Positions 26,236-34,473 of a stretch of 64,000 nucleotides of DNA are shown here, in pieces; position 1 is the first letter of the stretch, and every line of letters starts with the position of its first letter. Source of the stretch: Streptomyces sp. Ru62. Lineage in GTDB: Bacteria; Actinomycetota; Actinomycetes; Streptomycetales; Streptomycetaceae. The DNA lies in the NCBI RefSeq assembly GCF_002920615.1, contig NZ_PQSU01000015.1, forward strand, positions 124,001-188,000, given 5' to 3'. The position numbers and the translations under genes are program-made. The notes below the pieces were generated by a model, which saw nothing but the letters and a program-made list of their open reading frames with translations, was not told where the DNA came from and ran no database searches.

Positions 26236-27714
26236 TCAGGCCGGGAGGAAGTTGATCGGGTGGCTGTCCGTCGCCCACAGGTACTGCACGGCGTACGACC
26301 GCCAGGGCCGCCACATCTCCGCGCGGGCGGTGAGCGCGGCCGGCGTGGCCGGCAGGCCCAGCTCCTTCGCCGCGCGCCGGATGCCGAGGTCGGTGGGGAG
26401 GAAGGCGTCGGGGTCACCGAGGGCGCGCATGGCGATGACGTCCACCGTCCAGGGCCCGAAGCCGGGCAGCGCGAGGAGCCGGGCCCGCGCCTTCGCCCAG
26501 TCGGCCTCCACGCCCAGGTGCAGGCCGCCGTCGGCGAGTTCGCGGACGAGGGTGGTGAAGGTGGTGCGCCGGGTCCGGGGCATCGCCAGGGTCTCCGGGT
26601 CGATGCCAGCCAGCGCCTCGGGTGAGGGGAAGAGGTGCGTGAGGCCGCCTTCGGGGTCGTCCAGGGGCTTGCCGTGCGCGGTGACCAGGCGGGCCGCGTG
26701 GGTGCGGGCGGCGGCCGTGGAGACCTGCTGCCCGAGCACGGCCCGGACGGCGAACTCGGCCTCGTCGACCGTGCGCGGCACCCGGCGGCCCGGGGCGCGG
26801 TCGACCAGGGGCGCGAGGGACGGGTCGGTGCGCAGATGGCCGTCGACCGCCACCGGGTCGGCGTCCAGGTCGAGCAGGCGGCGGCAGCGGCTGATGGCCA
26901 CGGTCAGATCGCGCAGGTCGCTCAGGGTGAGGCGGCAGGCGATGTGGTCGGGGCGGGGTGCCAGCGCGGCGATGCCGTGGCCGTACGGCAGCCGCAGGGT
27001 GCGGCGGTAGGCGCCGTCGCGCCACTCCTCGACCCCGGGGACGGCGGTGGCGGCGAGGTGGCCGAAGAGGTTGGACGGGTTGAGCGGGGCGCGGAACGGC
27101 AGCCGCAGGGTCACCACGCCGGGGGTGCCCACGCCGCTCTTCGGCGCCCGGGCGCGCAGCTCGCTCGGGGACAGGGCGAAGACCTCGCGGACGGTGTCGT
27201 TGAAGGCGCGGACGGAGGCGAAACCGGCCGCGAACGCGATCTCCGCCATCGGCAGGGCCGTCGTCTCGATGAGCAGCCGCGCGGTCTGGGCCCGCTGCGC
27301 CCGGGCGAGCGCGAGGGGGCCGGCCCCCAGCTCGGCGAGCAGCTGGCGCTCCACCTGCCGGGTGCTGTAGCCGAGCCGGGCGGCGAGTCCGGGCACGCCC
27401 TCGCGGTCCACGACCCCGTCGGCGATCAGCCGCATGGCCCGGGCCACGAGGTCGGCGCGCGCGTTCCACTCCGGGGAGCCGGGGCTGGTGTCGGGGCGGC
27501 AGCGCTTGCAGGCCCGGAACCCGGCCTGCTGGCAGGCGGCGGCGCTCGGGTAGAACGTCATGTTCTCCGGCTTGGGCGGCACGACCGGGCAGCTCGGCCG
27601 GCAGTAGATCCGGGTGGTCAGGACGGCCGTGAAGAACCATCCGTCGAACCGAGCGTCCTTGGACTGCACGGCGCGTACGCAGTGCTCCCGGTCAAGGTGC
27701 ATCCCTGTCTGCAT
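26236..27714 (-). CDS. Ada-type zinc/AraC regulator fused to AlkA 3-methyladenine glycosylase (492 aa)
   Basis: Three parts are read in order. The Ada metal-binding domain spans about residues 5-80, with the four-Cys set in YCRPSCPVV and FRACKRCRPD. An AraC-type helix-turn-helix region covers about 90-190. The AlkA glycosylase spans about 200-490, with VLGQQVSTAAA and the helix-hairpin-helix LLALPGFGPWTVDVIAMRAL ending in the catalytic Asp. It senses methyl-phosphotriesters and excises alkylated bases. It lacks the Ada methyltransferase domain; the ogt product encoded next to it supplies that. ATG at 27714 gives the usual length, although its ribosome-binding site is weak. Confidence 0.92.
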   Translation of the reverse strand: MQTGMHLDREHCVRAVQSKDARFDGWFFTAVLTTRIYCRPSCPVVPPKPENMTFYPSAAACQQAGFRACKRCRPDTSPGSPEWNARADLVARAMRLIADGVVDREGVPGLAARLGYSTRQVERQLLAELGAGPLALARAQRAQTARLLIETTALPMAEIAFAAGFASVRAFNDTVREVFALSPSELRARAPKSGVGTPGVVTLRLPFRAPLNPSNLFGHLAATAVPGVEEWRDGAYRRTLRLPYGHGIAALAPRPDHIACRLTLSDLRDLTVAISRCRRLLDLDADPVAVDGHLRTDPSLAPLVDRAPGRRVPRTVDEAEFAVRAVLGQQVSTAAARTHAARLVTAHGKPLDDPEGGLTHLFPSPEALAGIDPETLAMPRTRRTTFTTLVRELADGGLHLGVEADWAKARARLLALPGFGPWTVDVIAMRALGDPDAFLPTDLGIRRAAKELGLPATPAALTARAEMWRPWRSYAVQYLWATDSHPINFLPA

Positions 27715-27801
27715 GCGCCCAGCATGGCCCACCGCACGCCCCGGCCGCTGGCGAAAATCCGACATCTACGTGGGCCTGGCCAGGACTCCCGACCGCGCCA
27801 T

Positions 27802-28674
27802 TCATGATCGAGCGGTCTGGCGCTCCTCGCTGATCCGTTCGGATCCGTGGCGGAAGCGGGTGATCCAGTCGGCGGTGGTCCGCAGGCCGCCGAACGTGTA
27901 GAAGTGCACCTTCACCGTGCCGTGCCGGGCCGGGTCGTACCGGTCGGCCAGTGCGTGCAGGAAGCGGTCCGGGCCGGCCGTATCCACGAGGTTGGTCAGC
28001 GAGAAGCCGTACTTGCGGGCCACGGAGGCGCTGGTGCCGACGCCGAACCGGCCGGCGTAGCGCAGCAGTCGGCGCACCCCCGCGGGTCCGGGGACGCCGA
28101 CGCGGACGGGCAGGTGCACGCCCCGCGCGCGGAGGGCCTCCAGCCAGGCGAGCACCGGGGCGGCGTCGAAGCCGAACTGGGTGATGACGTCGCCGGTGAA
28201 CCGGCCGGCCCCGATGGCCGCCGCCTTGTCCGTGAGCGCCGACCACAAGACCCGGTCGGCTATGCCGGGGTGGCCCTCGGGATAGCCGGCGACACCGATG
28301 TGCCGGACGCCGTGGCGCCGCAGCAGTCCGGTGCGCAGCACGGCGAGGGCGTCCTCGTAGGGCCCCTCGGGCCGGGCCGGGTCGCCGCCGACGACGAACA
28401 CGTTCTCCGCGGTGCCGTCGGCCGCCAGCCCGGCGAGGAACTCCTCCAGGGCTGTGCGGGAGGGCAGGCGGCGCGCGGAGATGTGCGGTACGGGGACGAA
28501 ACCGAGCCGCCTGACCGCGCGGGCGGCCGTCAGCCGCGTAGCGGTGTCCTCTCCGGCGAGGAACGTGATGTTGATCCGGGTGCCGGGCGGGACACTGTCC
28601 CGCGCCTCCTCCAGCCCGGGCACGTCCTTGCCGGTCATCTCCAGAGAGAAGTCGTCCAGCAGCGCGGGGTCCAT
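27802..28674 (-). CDS. Methylenetetrahydrofolate reductase-family protein (290 aa)
   Basis: An MTHFR-type TIM barrel. The central AENVFVVGGDP and the IGVAGYPEGHP segment match the FAD- and folate-binding strands, and ITQFGFDA is also typical. The N-terminal FSLEMTGKD differs from the FEFFPPK of canonical MetF, so it belongs to a divergent subgroup, perhaps acting on folate-linked one-carbon units from methylated amines. The reaction is not certain. It ends 87 bases before the Ada-AlkA start on the same strand. Confidence 0.8.
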   Translation of the reverse strand: MDPALLDDFSLEMTGKDVPGLEEARDSVPPGTRINITFLAGEDTATRLTAARAVRRLGFVPVPHISARRLPSRTALEEFLAGLAADGTAENVFVVGGDPARPEGPYEDALAVLRTGLLRRHGVRHIGVAGYPEGHPGIADRVLWSALTDKAAAIGAGRFTGDVITQFGFDAAPVLAWLEALRARGVHLPVRVGVPGPAGVRRLLRYAGRFGVGTSASVARKYGFSLTNLVDTAGPDRFLHALADRYDPARHGTVKVHFYTFGGLRTTADWITRFRHGSERISEERQTARS

Positions 28675-28873
28675 CGTGCTCCTCGTACTCCTCGTACTCG
28701 TCGTGCTGTGACACGGCTCACCGCGGCCGCCACGGCTGTGGTCGGGCCACGGCTGTGATCGGGCCGGGCCGATGATGTCACGTGGCGGAGGTGGGGTCCG
28801 CGGGCAGGGGCCGGGGGCAGCCGGTGGGCGGCGCTCGGGGTGCGGCCAGTGGGCCGGCGCCGCACGCGGCTCA

Positions 28874-28977
28874 GGGCTGGGGTCCTGGTTTGTGTCGGCG
28901 GGCTGGGGTCCTGGTTTGTGTCGGCGGGCCGGGGTCCTGGCTTGCGTGGGCGCGCCGGGGTCCTGGTCTGCGGACCG
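28874..28977 (+). repeat. Four tandem copies of a 26-bp G-rich unit
   Basis: Copies begin at 28874, 28900, 28926 and 28952 with exact 26-base spacing. The shared core is GGGGTCCTGGTTTGTG; the first two copies are identical and the last two diverge. The period is not a multiple of three, which argues against a coding repeat. Confidence 0.9.
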
Positions 28978-28985
28978 GGGGCGGG

Positions 28986-29123
28986 GTGCCGGGCGCGGAG
29001 TTCGGGGTTCCGGGGGCGGGGTGCCGGGCGCTGAGTTCAGGGTCTGGGCGCGGAGTTCAGGGTTCCGGGCGCGGAGTTCAGGGGTTCCGGGCGCGGAGTT
29101 CAGGGGTTCCGGGCGGCGAGTTA
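28986..29123 (+). repeat. About six tandem copies of a 20-22-bp G-rich unit
   Basis: The unit contains CCGGGCGCGGAGTTCAGGGG. It recurs with slightly variable length (20-22 bases, one longer interval) up to 29123, and the most similar copies are at the right-hand end. It follows directly on the 26-bp array. Confidence 0.85.
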
Positions 29124-29210
29124 TGGACCGGTGATCCGGGTCCTGTTTGGCCCTGGCCGCCGGGCCAAGGGGCGGGCAGGGTGGTGGTCCCGATCATCGA
29201 GGAGGTCCCG

Positions 29211-29255
29211 TTGAGCGTTCCGTCGAACCCGGCTGCCCGAGCGGTGGTGGCGTGA
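29211..29255 (+). CDS. Possible 14-codon leader ORF before the B3/B4 gene
   Basis: TTG at 29211 follows GAGGAGG at a good distance and opens a 14-residue peptide, MSVPSNPAARAVVA, whose stop overlaps the B3/B4 start as GTGA. The downstream gene lacks a comparably strong site of its own. Translation of the small frame could therefore load ribosomes onto the gene. No evidence for a function of the peptide itself. Confidence 0.35.
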   Translation: MSVPSNPAARAVVA

Positions 29256-29959
29256 CCGTGCGATTCCGGCATGCCGACCCGGTCCGGGCCGCCTTCCCCG
29301 ACCTGTCCGCCGGCGCGCTGTACGCCGCCGGCGTCGACGCCCCCGTGGACACCGGGCCGCGCGCCGCCGCGTACACCGTCCGGGCCGCCGCACGGCTGGC
29401 GGGGGCCACCGAGGGCGAGTTTCCCGAGGTGCTGGCCTGGCGGCGGGCCTTCGCCCGGATGGGGCTGAAGCCGACGCAGTACCGGTCCGCCTCCGAGTCG
29501 CTGCTGCGCCGGCTGCGGAAGGAGGGGGCGCTGCCGCGCATCCATCCGCTGGTGGACCTGTGCAACGCGATCTCGGTGGCGTACGCGGTTCCGGTGGCGG
29601 TCCTGGACGTCGACCGGATCACCGGGCCGCTGCTGGAGGTGCGCCCGGCCCTCGGGGACGAGACGTACACGGCGTTCGGTGGCGCCGTCGAGCATCCGGC
29701 ACCCGGCGAGGTGACCTTCGTCGACTCCGCGGGCCGGGCCCACGCCCGCCGCTGGACCCACCGGCAGAGCGGCCACTCCGCGGTCGGCGCGCACACCGGG
29801 CGCGTGCTGGTGGTGACGGAGGCGATGCACGAGGGCGGCGCGGAGAGCGTGGCCGAGGTTCTGAAGACGGTCGAGGAGGAGGTGGCGGCGCACTGGGGAG
29901 CCACCACGGCGACGGCCGTGCTCACCCCGGCCGCTCCGGAGTTCGTCTTCGGCGACTGA
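29252..29959 (+). CDS. B3/B4 tRNA-binding-domain protein (235 aa)
   Basis: This is a stand-alone protein with the B3/B4 domain that forms the editing site of phenylalanyl-tRNA synthetase beta subunits, seen as WRRAFARMGLKPTQYRSASE, HPLVDLCNAISVAYAVPVAV and the C-terminal TEAMHEGG region. Stand-alone members may clear mischarged tRNA or bind other ligands. The GTG at 29252 overlaps a small upstream frame. The MocR gene begins 15 bases after it in the same direction, so the two may be co-transcribed. Confidence 0.85.
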   Translation: MTVRFRHADPVRAAFPDLSAGALYAAGVDAPVDTGPRAAAYTVRAAARLAGATEGEFPEVLAWRRAFARMGLKPTQYRSASESLLRRLRKEGALPRIHPLVDLCNAISVAYAVPVAVLDVDRITGPLLEVRPALGDETYTAFGGAVEHPAPGEVTFVDSAGRAHARRWTHRQSGHSAVGAHTGRVLVVTEAMHEGGAESVAEVLKTVEEEVAAHWGATTATAVLTPAAPEFVFGD

Positions 29960-29974
29960 CCGGCTGAGGGCAGT

Positions 29975-31777
29975 ATGGGCAGGGTGGACGAGGGGCGGGA
30001 CACGGTGGGGGTGCCGGCGCGCGGCTCGGACTTCCTGCAACTGTCGGTCGCCGACGTGCCCGCCGGCGGGAAGGCGGAGTGGTTGGCCGGACGGCTCCGG
30101 CAGGCCATAGCCGACGGCCGGCTGACGGTGGGCAGCAGACTGCCGCCGACCCGGGTGCTCGCCGCGGAACTGCGCGTGTCGCGGGGCGTGGTGACCGAGG
30201 CGTACCGGCGCCTCGCCGAGGACGGCCAGGTGGCGGGCCGCCGACGAGGAGGCACGGTGGTGCTGGCGGCGCCCTTCACCGCCATGCCACCGCCGGCTCC
30301 GGCTGACCGGCGCGGGGACGGGGACGTGCCGGGCACGGGGGACGTGCCGGGCACGGGGGACGTGCGTGTGCGCGGGGCGCATGGCGGGGGTGCGGGCGGC
30401 GGTGCGAGCGTTCGCGGCGGCGGGAGCAGGGGCGCCGCTGGGAGCGCCGGCGGGGTTGCCGGTGGGCTGGGTCGTCCAGGTGACCCAGGCGGCCTGGCCG
30501 GGCCGTCGGTGCTTGGGCGCGTCGGCGGGCCAGGGCCGTACGTCGGTCAACGAGCTGAGCCCTCCCCCGGTCCAGACCCCGGTGGGCGCAGTCCGTCGTA
30601 TGGCTGTGAGCGCGGTGGGCCGGGGGGCTGTGGGCCCGGTGGGCTGTTCGGCGGGGAGCCCGGTACGGCAGTGTTCGACGCGTTGCGGGCCGCGCCGGCC
30701 GCCGTCGACTTCACGCCTGGCCGGCCCGACCTCACCACCTTTCCCCGTGCCGCCTGGCTGCGCGCCGAGCGGGCCGTGCTCGCCGAGCTGTCCGCCGAGG
30801 AGCTCGGCTACGGCGACCCGCGCGGCGCGCCCCGGCTGCGGCGGGCCGTCGCCGACTGGCTCGCGCGTGTGCGGGGCGTGCGCGTGGAACCGGAGGCGGT
30901 GCTGATCGTCGCGGGCACCGCGCAGGCGCTCACCCTACTGCACCCGGTGCTGTGGGCGGACGGCGTCCAGGCGGTCGCGGTGGAGGACCCCGGCTCGCTG
31001 GGGGCCCGCCAGCACCTGCGGAACGGGGGCCTGGCCACCCCGCCGGTGCCGGTCGACGAGGAGGGCGTACGGGTCGACGCGCTGCGGGCGACCGGTGCCC
31101 GGGCCGTCCTGCTCACGCCCGCCCATCAGTTCCCGACCGGCGTGGTGACCAGCGGTGAGCGCCGGCGGGAGCTGCTGGAGTGGGCGCGGGACGGCGGGCT
31201 GATCCTGGAGGACGACTACGACGCGGAGCACCGCTACGACCGGCCCCCGGTCCCGGCGCTGCGTGCCCTGCTGGCCGACCGGGTCTGCTACCTGGGCAGT
31301 GTGTCGAAGCTGCTCGCGCCGGCACTGCGGATCGGCTGGCTGGTGGCACCGGCCCGGTACCGCACGGCACTGGCCGACGCCAAGCGCTTCAACGACCTGG
31401 GCAACGCGGTGCTGCCGCAGCTCGTGCTCGCCCGGCTGATGGAGTCCGGTGAACTGGAGCGGCACCTGCGGCTGGTGCGCGGACGCCACCGCCGGCGCCG
31501 GGACGCGATGATCGCCGCGCTCGCCGAGCACCTGCCGGGGGCGCGGGTGCACGGGGCGGCGGCGGGCCTGCACCTGACGGTGACGTACGCCTCCGACGCG
31601 CCCGACACCGAGTTCGCGGCGGCGGCGCTCGCGCGCGGTGTCAAGTGCCAGCCGCTGTCCTGGCACCGGCAGTCGCCCGGCCCGCCCGGTCTGGTCCTCG
31701 GTTACGCGGCCACCCCGCCGGGCGTCGTGGCGCAGGGCGTGGCGCTGCTCGGCAGGACCCTGCGGGAGCTGGCGTGA
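29975..31777 (+). CDS. MocR-type GntR regulator with aminotransferase domain and a long Gly-rich linker (600 aa)
   Basis: An N-terminal GntR winged helix (about residues 30-100, LPPTRVLAAELRVSRGVVTEAYRRL) is joined to a fold-type-I aminotransferase-like domain (about 225-600), whose PLP lysine should be in GSVSKLLAPALRIGW. Between them lies a roughly 120-residue tract of Gly, Arg, Pro and Ala with repeated GTGDVPGTGDV. Typical MocR linkers are 20-80 residues, so this one is expanded. Such regulators often control pyridoxal or amino-compound metabolism. ATG at 29975 follows GAGGG. Confidence 0.9.
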   Translation: MGRVDEGRDTVGVPARGSDFLQLSVADVPAGGKAEWLAGRLRQAIADGRLTVGSRLPPTRVLAAELRVSRGVVTEAYRRLAEDGQVAGRRRGGTVVLAAPFTAMPPPAPADRRGDGDVPGTGDVPGTGDVRVRGAHGGGAGGGASVRGGGSRGAAGSAGGVAGGLGRPGDPGGLAGPSVLGRVGGPGPYVGQRAEPSPGPDPGGRSPSYGCERGGPGGCGPGGLFGGEPGTAVFDALRAAPAAVDFTPGRPDLTTFPRAAWLRAERAVLAELSAEELGYGDPRGAPRLRRAVADWLARVRGVRVEPEAVLIVAGTAQALTLLHPVLWADGVQAVAVEDPGSLGARQHLRNGGLATPPVPVDEEGVRVDALRATGARAVLLTPAHQFPTGVVTSGERRRELLEWARDGGLILEDDYDAEHRYDRPPVPALRALLADRVCYLGSVSKLLAPALRIGWLVAPARYRTALADAKRFNDLGNAVLPQLVLARLMESGELERHLRLVRGRHRRRRDAMIAALAEHLPGARVHGAAAGLHLTVTYASDAPDTEFAAAALARGVKCQPLSWHRQSPGPPGLVLGYAATPPGVVAQGVALLGRTLRELA

Positions 31778-31820
31778 CGGACTGGCGTGCCGGCCTGGCG
31801 TGCCGGGCGCCTACGGGGTC

Positions 31821-32273
31821 TCAGGCCGGCGCTTCGCGGTGCGACGCCAGCGCCCAGAGCACGAAGACGTCGATCGCCAGCAGGATCAGTGACCAGACGG
31901 GCGCGTACGGCAGGAACAGGAACTGCGTGACGAGGCTGAACGCCACCAGGACCATGCCGACGATGCGGGCCCAGGCCATGCCCATGAGCAGGCCGACGCC
32001 CGTCGCCAGGACCAGGGCGCCGATGACGATGTGGATCGTGCCCCAGCCGGTGAGGTTCATTTTGTAGATGTAGCTGCCGATGCGGTAGTAGACGGCGTCC
32101 CCGGCGACCGCGGCGATCCCCTGGAAGAGGGCGAGGAGACCGCTGCACATCATCAGGACTCCGGCGAACGTGACGCCGCCGGTCGCCCAGGCGCCGCCGC
32201 GGGCGCCGGGCTGCCGCGGCGGCCACGAGCCGCCCGAGCTGGTCGGTCCGGTGGGCTGTGCTGCCTGGCTCAT
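31821..32273 (-). CDS. Four-helix membrane protein, DUF7144-like (150 aa)
   Basis: A soluble Gly/Pro-rich N-terminus of about 30 residues precedes four hydrophobic helices, with GWGTIHIVIGALVLATG, WARIVGMVLVAFSLV and FLFLPYAPVWSLILLAIDV. This pattern recalls the DUF7144 membrane proteins common in Streptomyces; function is unknown. ATG at 32273 follows AGAGGA at a good distance. It is convergent with the MocR gene. Confidence 0.8.
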   Translation of the reverse strand: MSQAAQPTGPTSSGGSWPPRQPGARGGAWATGGVTFAGVLMMCSGLLALFQGIAAVAGDAVYYRIGSYIYKMNLTGWGTIHIVIGALVLATGVGLLMGMAWARIVGMVLVAFSLVTQFLFLPYAPVWSLILLAIDVFVLWALASHREAPA

Positions 32274-32435
32274 GAGCGTGTCCTCTCTGCCTCCCCGTTC
32301 GTCCGGATCCCGCGCGTTCGCGGGGAGCACGTGGGGCACTCCGAGCGTTGGCCAGGCAGCCGCCCGGCGCATCGAGGGATACGCCGTTCGGGTGACCCCC
32401 CGGCGACCGGCCGGGTCGGTCGGCGGCGGTGTCCG

Positions 32436-32945
32436 TCAGCCGGCCTGCCGGGCGAACGCCTCGTACGCCCGTTCGTCGAAGAGCACGAACCGAGCCTCCT
32501 CCACGGCCGTCGGCGTGTTGCGTACGGTCTCCACCGCGATGCGGGCCGCGTCCTCCATCGGCCACCGGTAGACGCCGGTGGAGACGGCCGGGAAGGCGAC
32601 GGTCCGGGCGCCGAGTTCGTCGGCGACGCGCAGTGACTCGCGGTAGCAGGAGGCGAGCAGGTCGGAGCGGTCCTCGGTGGGCGACCAGACGGGTCCCACG
32701 GTGTGGATCACCCAGCGGGCGTCCAGTTCGCCCGCCGTGGTGGCGACCGCCCGGCCCGTGGGGAGGCCCTTTCCGTACCGGGAGGCGCGCAGGGCGCGGC
32801 ACTCCTCCAGGATGGCGGGGCCGCCCCGGCGGTGGATCGCGCCGTCCACGCCTCCGCCGCCGAGCAGGGAGGAGTTCGCCGCGTTGACGATGGCGTCGGC
32901 GTGCTGCCGGGTGATGTCGCCCTGGACGAGGGTGATGGCGGTCAT
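32436..32945 (-). CDS. Macrodomain protein, O-acetyl-ADP-ribose deacetylase type (169 aa)
   Basis: A single macrodomain of the YmdB/MacroD class. The signature is DAIVNAANSSLLGGGGVDGAIHR, whose Asn and Asp contact ADP-ribose, followed by HTVGPVW and AFPAVSTGVYRWP. It removes acetyl from O-acetyl-ADP-ribose or ADP-ribose from acidic residues. ATG at 32945 follows GAGGCAGAC. It starts 22 bases after the FAD oxidoreductase gene ends, on the same strand. Confidence 0.94.
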   Translation of the reverse strand: MTAITLVQGDITRQHADAIVNAANSSLLGGGGVDGAIHRRGGPAILEECRALRASRYGKGLPTGRAVATTAGELDARWVIHTVGPVWSPTEDRSDLLASCYRESLRVADELGARTVAFPAVSTGVYRWPMEDAARIAVETVRNTPTAVEEARFVLFDERAYEAFARQAG

Positions 32946-32967
32946 GTCTGCCTCAGCTGAGGGGCCG

Positions 32968-34386
32968 TCATGTCTGTCTCAGTCTTTGCCAGACGGCCTT
33001 GGCCGCGTTGTGTCCGGACATGCCGTGGACGCCGGGCCCGGGCGGGGTGGCCGAGGAGCAGATGAAGACGGCCGGGTGGGGGGTGTGGTACGGGAACAGG
33101 GTCGGCTTGGGGCGCAGCAGCAGCTGGAGTCCGGAGGCCGCGCCGCAGGCGATGTCGCCGCCGACGTAGTTGGCGTTGCGGGCGGCCATCTCGGCGGGTC
33201 CGGCGGTGGCGCGGGCGAGCACGCGGTCGCGGAAGCCGGGGGCGAAGCGCTCCAGCTGGCGTTCTATGGCGTCGGTGAGGTCGCCGGACCAGCCGTTCGG
33301 CACATGGCCGTAGGCCCAGAAGACGTGCTTGCCCTCGGGGGCGCGGGTCGGGTCGACCAGGCTGGGCTGCACGGTGATCATGAACGGTCTGTCGGGGGCG
33401 CGGCCCTCGCGGGAGGCGGCGCGCAGGGCGGTGCCGATCTCGGCCTGGCTCGCGCCGATCTGGACGGTGCCGGCGGTGCGGGCCTCGGGCGCGGTCCAGG
33501 GCACGGGGCCGTCCAGCGCGTAGTCGATCTTGAAGACGCTGGGGCCGTAGCGGTAGCGCGCGTAGTGGTCGCCGAAGCCGGCGATCCGGGCGAGCGCGGC
33601 GGGCGAGGTGTCGAAGACGTACGCGCGCGCGGGCGGCAGGTCGTCGAGGCGCTTGACCTCGTAGTCGGTGTGCACGGCGCCGCCGAGATCGGTGAGGTAG
33701 GCGGCGAGGGCGTCGGAGATGGCCTGGGAGCCGCCGCGGGGCACCGGCCAGCCGCGGGCGTGGGCGGACAGGGCGAAGACCAGTCCGATGGCGCCCGTGG
33801 CCAGGCCGTTCAGCGGCGCCATGACATGGGCGACCAGGCCCGCGAAGAGGGCCTTGACCCGCTCGTCCTTGAAGCGGCGCATCAGCCAGGTGGACGGCGG
33901 GAGCCCGGCCAGGCCGAAGCGGGCCAGGGTGACGGGGTCGCGGGGCAGCGCCGTCAGCGGCAGGGACATGAAGTCGCGGACCAGGGTGTCCCAGTGGGCG
34001 AGGAGCGGCTCGACCAGCCTGCGGTACGCGCCCGCGTCGCGCGGTCCGAAGGAGGCGGCGGTCTCGGCGACCGAGCGGGAGAGCACGGCCGCGGTGCCGT
34101 CCGGGAACGGATGGGCCATGGGCAGCGGGGCGTGCAGCCATTCGAGGCCGTACCGGTCGAGCGGCAGGGCGCGGAACGCCGGGGAGTTGATGCCGAGGGG
34201 GTGCGCGGCCGAGCACGGGTCGTGCCGGAAGCCGGGCAGGGTCAGCTCCTCGGTGCGGGCACCGCCGCCGACGGTGGGCTTCGCCTCGAACAGGGCCACG
34301 GAGAAGCCGCGGCGGGCCAGCTCCACGGCTGCGGTCAGTCCGTTCGGTCCCGCACCCACCACGACCGCATCGAGCATCGACGGCAC
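32968..34386 (-). CDS. Phytoene-desaturase-like FAD oxidoreductase (472 aa)
   Basis: The N-terminal dinucleotide fold is AVVVGAGPNGLTAAVELARRG, and the C-terminal flavin loop contains GPGVHGMSGHNAAKAV. The family (NAD(P)/FAD oxidoreductases related to carotenoid desaturases and retinol saturases) dehydrogenates or isomerises hydrophobic polyenes, but many actinobacterial members have unknown substrates. No carotenoid genes are adjacent. GTG at 34386 is chosen as the start because AAGGAG lies seven bases upstream. Confidence 0.87.
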   Translation of the reverse strand: MPSMLDAVVVGAGPNGLTAAVELARRGFSVALFEAKPTVGGGARTEELTLPGFRHDPCSAAHPLGINSPAFRALPLDRYGLEWLHAPLPMAHPFPDGTAAVLSRSVAETAASFGPRDAGAYRRLVEPLLAHWDTLVRDFMSLPLTALPRDPVTLARFGLAGLPPSTWLMRRFKDERVKALFAGLVAHVMAPLNGLATGAIGLVFALSAHARGWPVPRGGSQAISDALAAYLTDLGGAVHTDYEVKRLDDLPPARAYVFDTSPAALARIAGFGDHYARYRYGPSVFKIDYALDGPVPWTAPEARTAGTVQIGASQAEIGTALRAASREGRAPDRPFMITVQPSLVDPTRAPEGKHVFWAYGHVPNGWSGDLTDAIERQLERFAPGFRDRVLARATAGPAEMAARNANYVGGDIACGAASGLQLLLRPKPTLFPYHTPHPAVFICSSATPPGPGVHGMSGHNAAKAVWQRLRQT

Positions 34387-34473
34387 CTTCGGACTCCTTC
34401 GTCAGCCGATGGCCATTCGCGATCAGGATATGCCGGGGGTCCGACACCGCCCCGGCCCGGGTGGCCCCGGGGC

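Larger units (their letters stand above)
28675..29210. other. Gene-free repetitive interval (536 bases)
   Basis: Between the MTHFR-like gene and the B3/B4 protein gene lie a short run of CTCGTACTC-type triplet repeats (about 28680-28705) and two minisatellite-like arrays (28874-28977 and 28986-29123). Several open frames cross it only because the repeats lack stop codons. No coding signature is seen. Confidence 0.7.

Noticed and set aside
28772..29255. Open frames across the tandem repeats
   Set aside because: The frames exist only because the G-rich units lack stop codons; unit lengths of 26 and 20-22 bases do not keep a frame.
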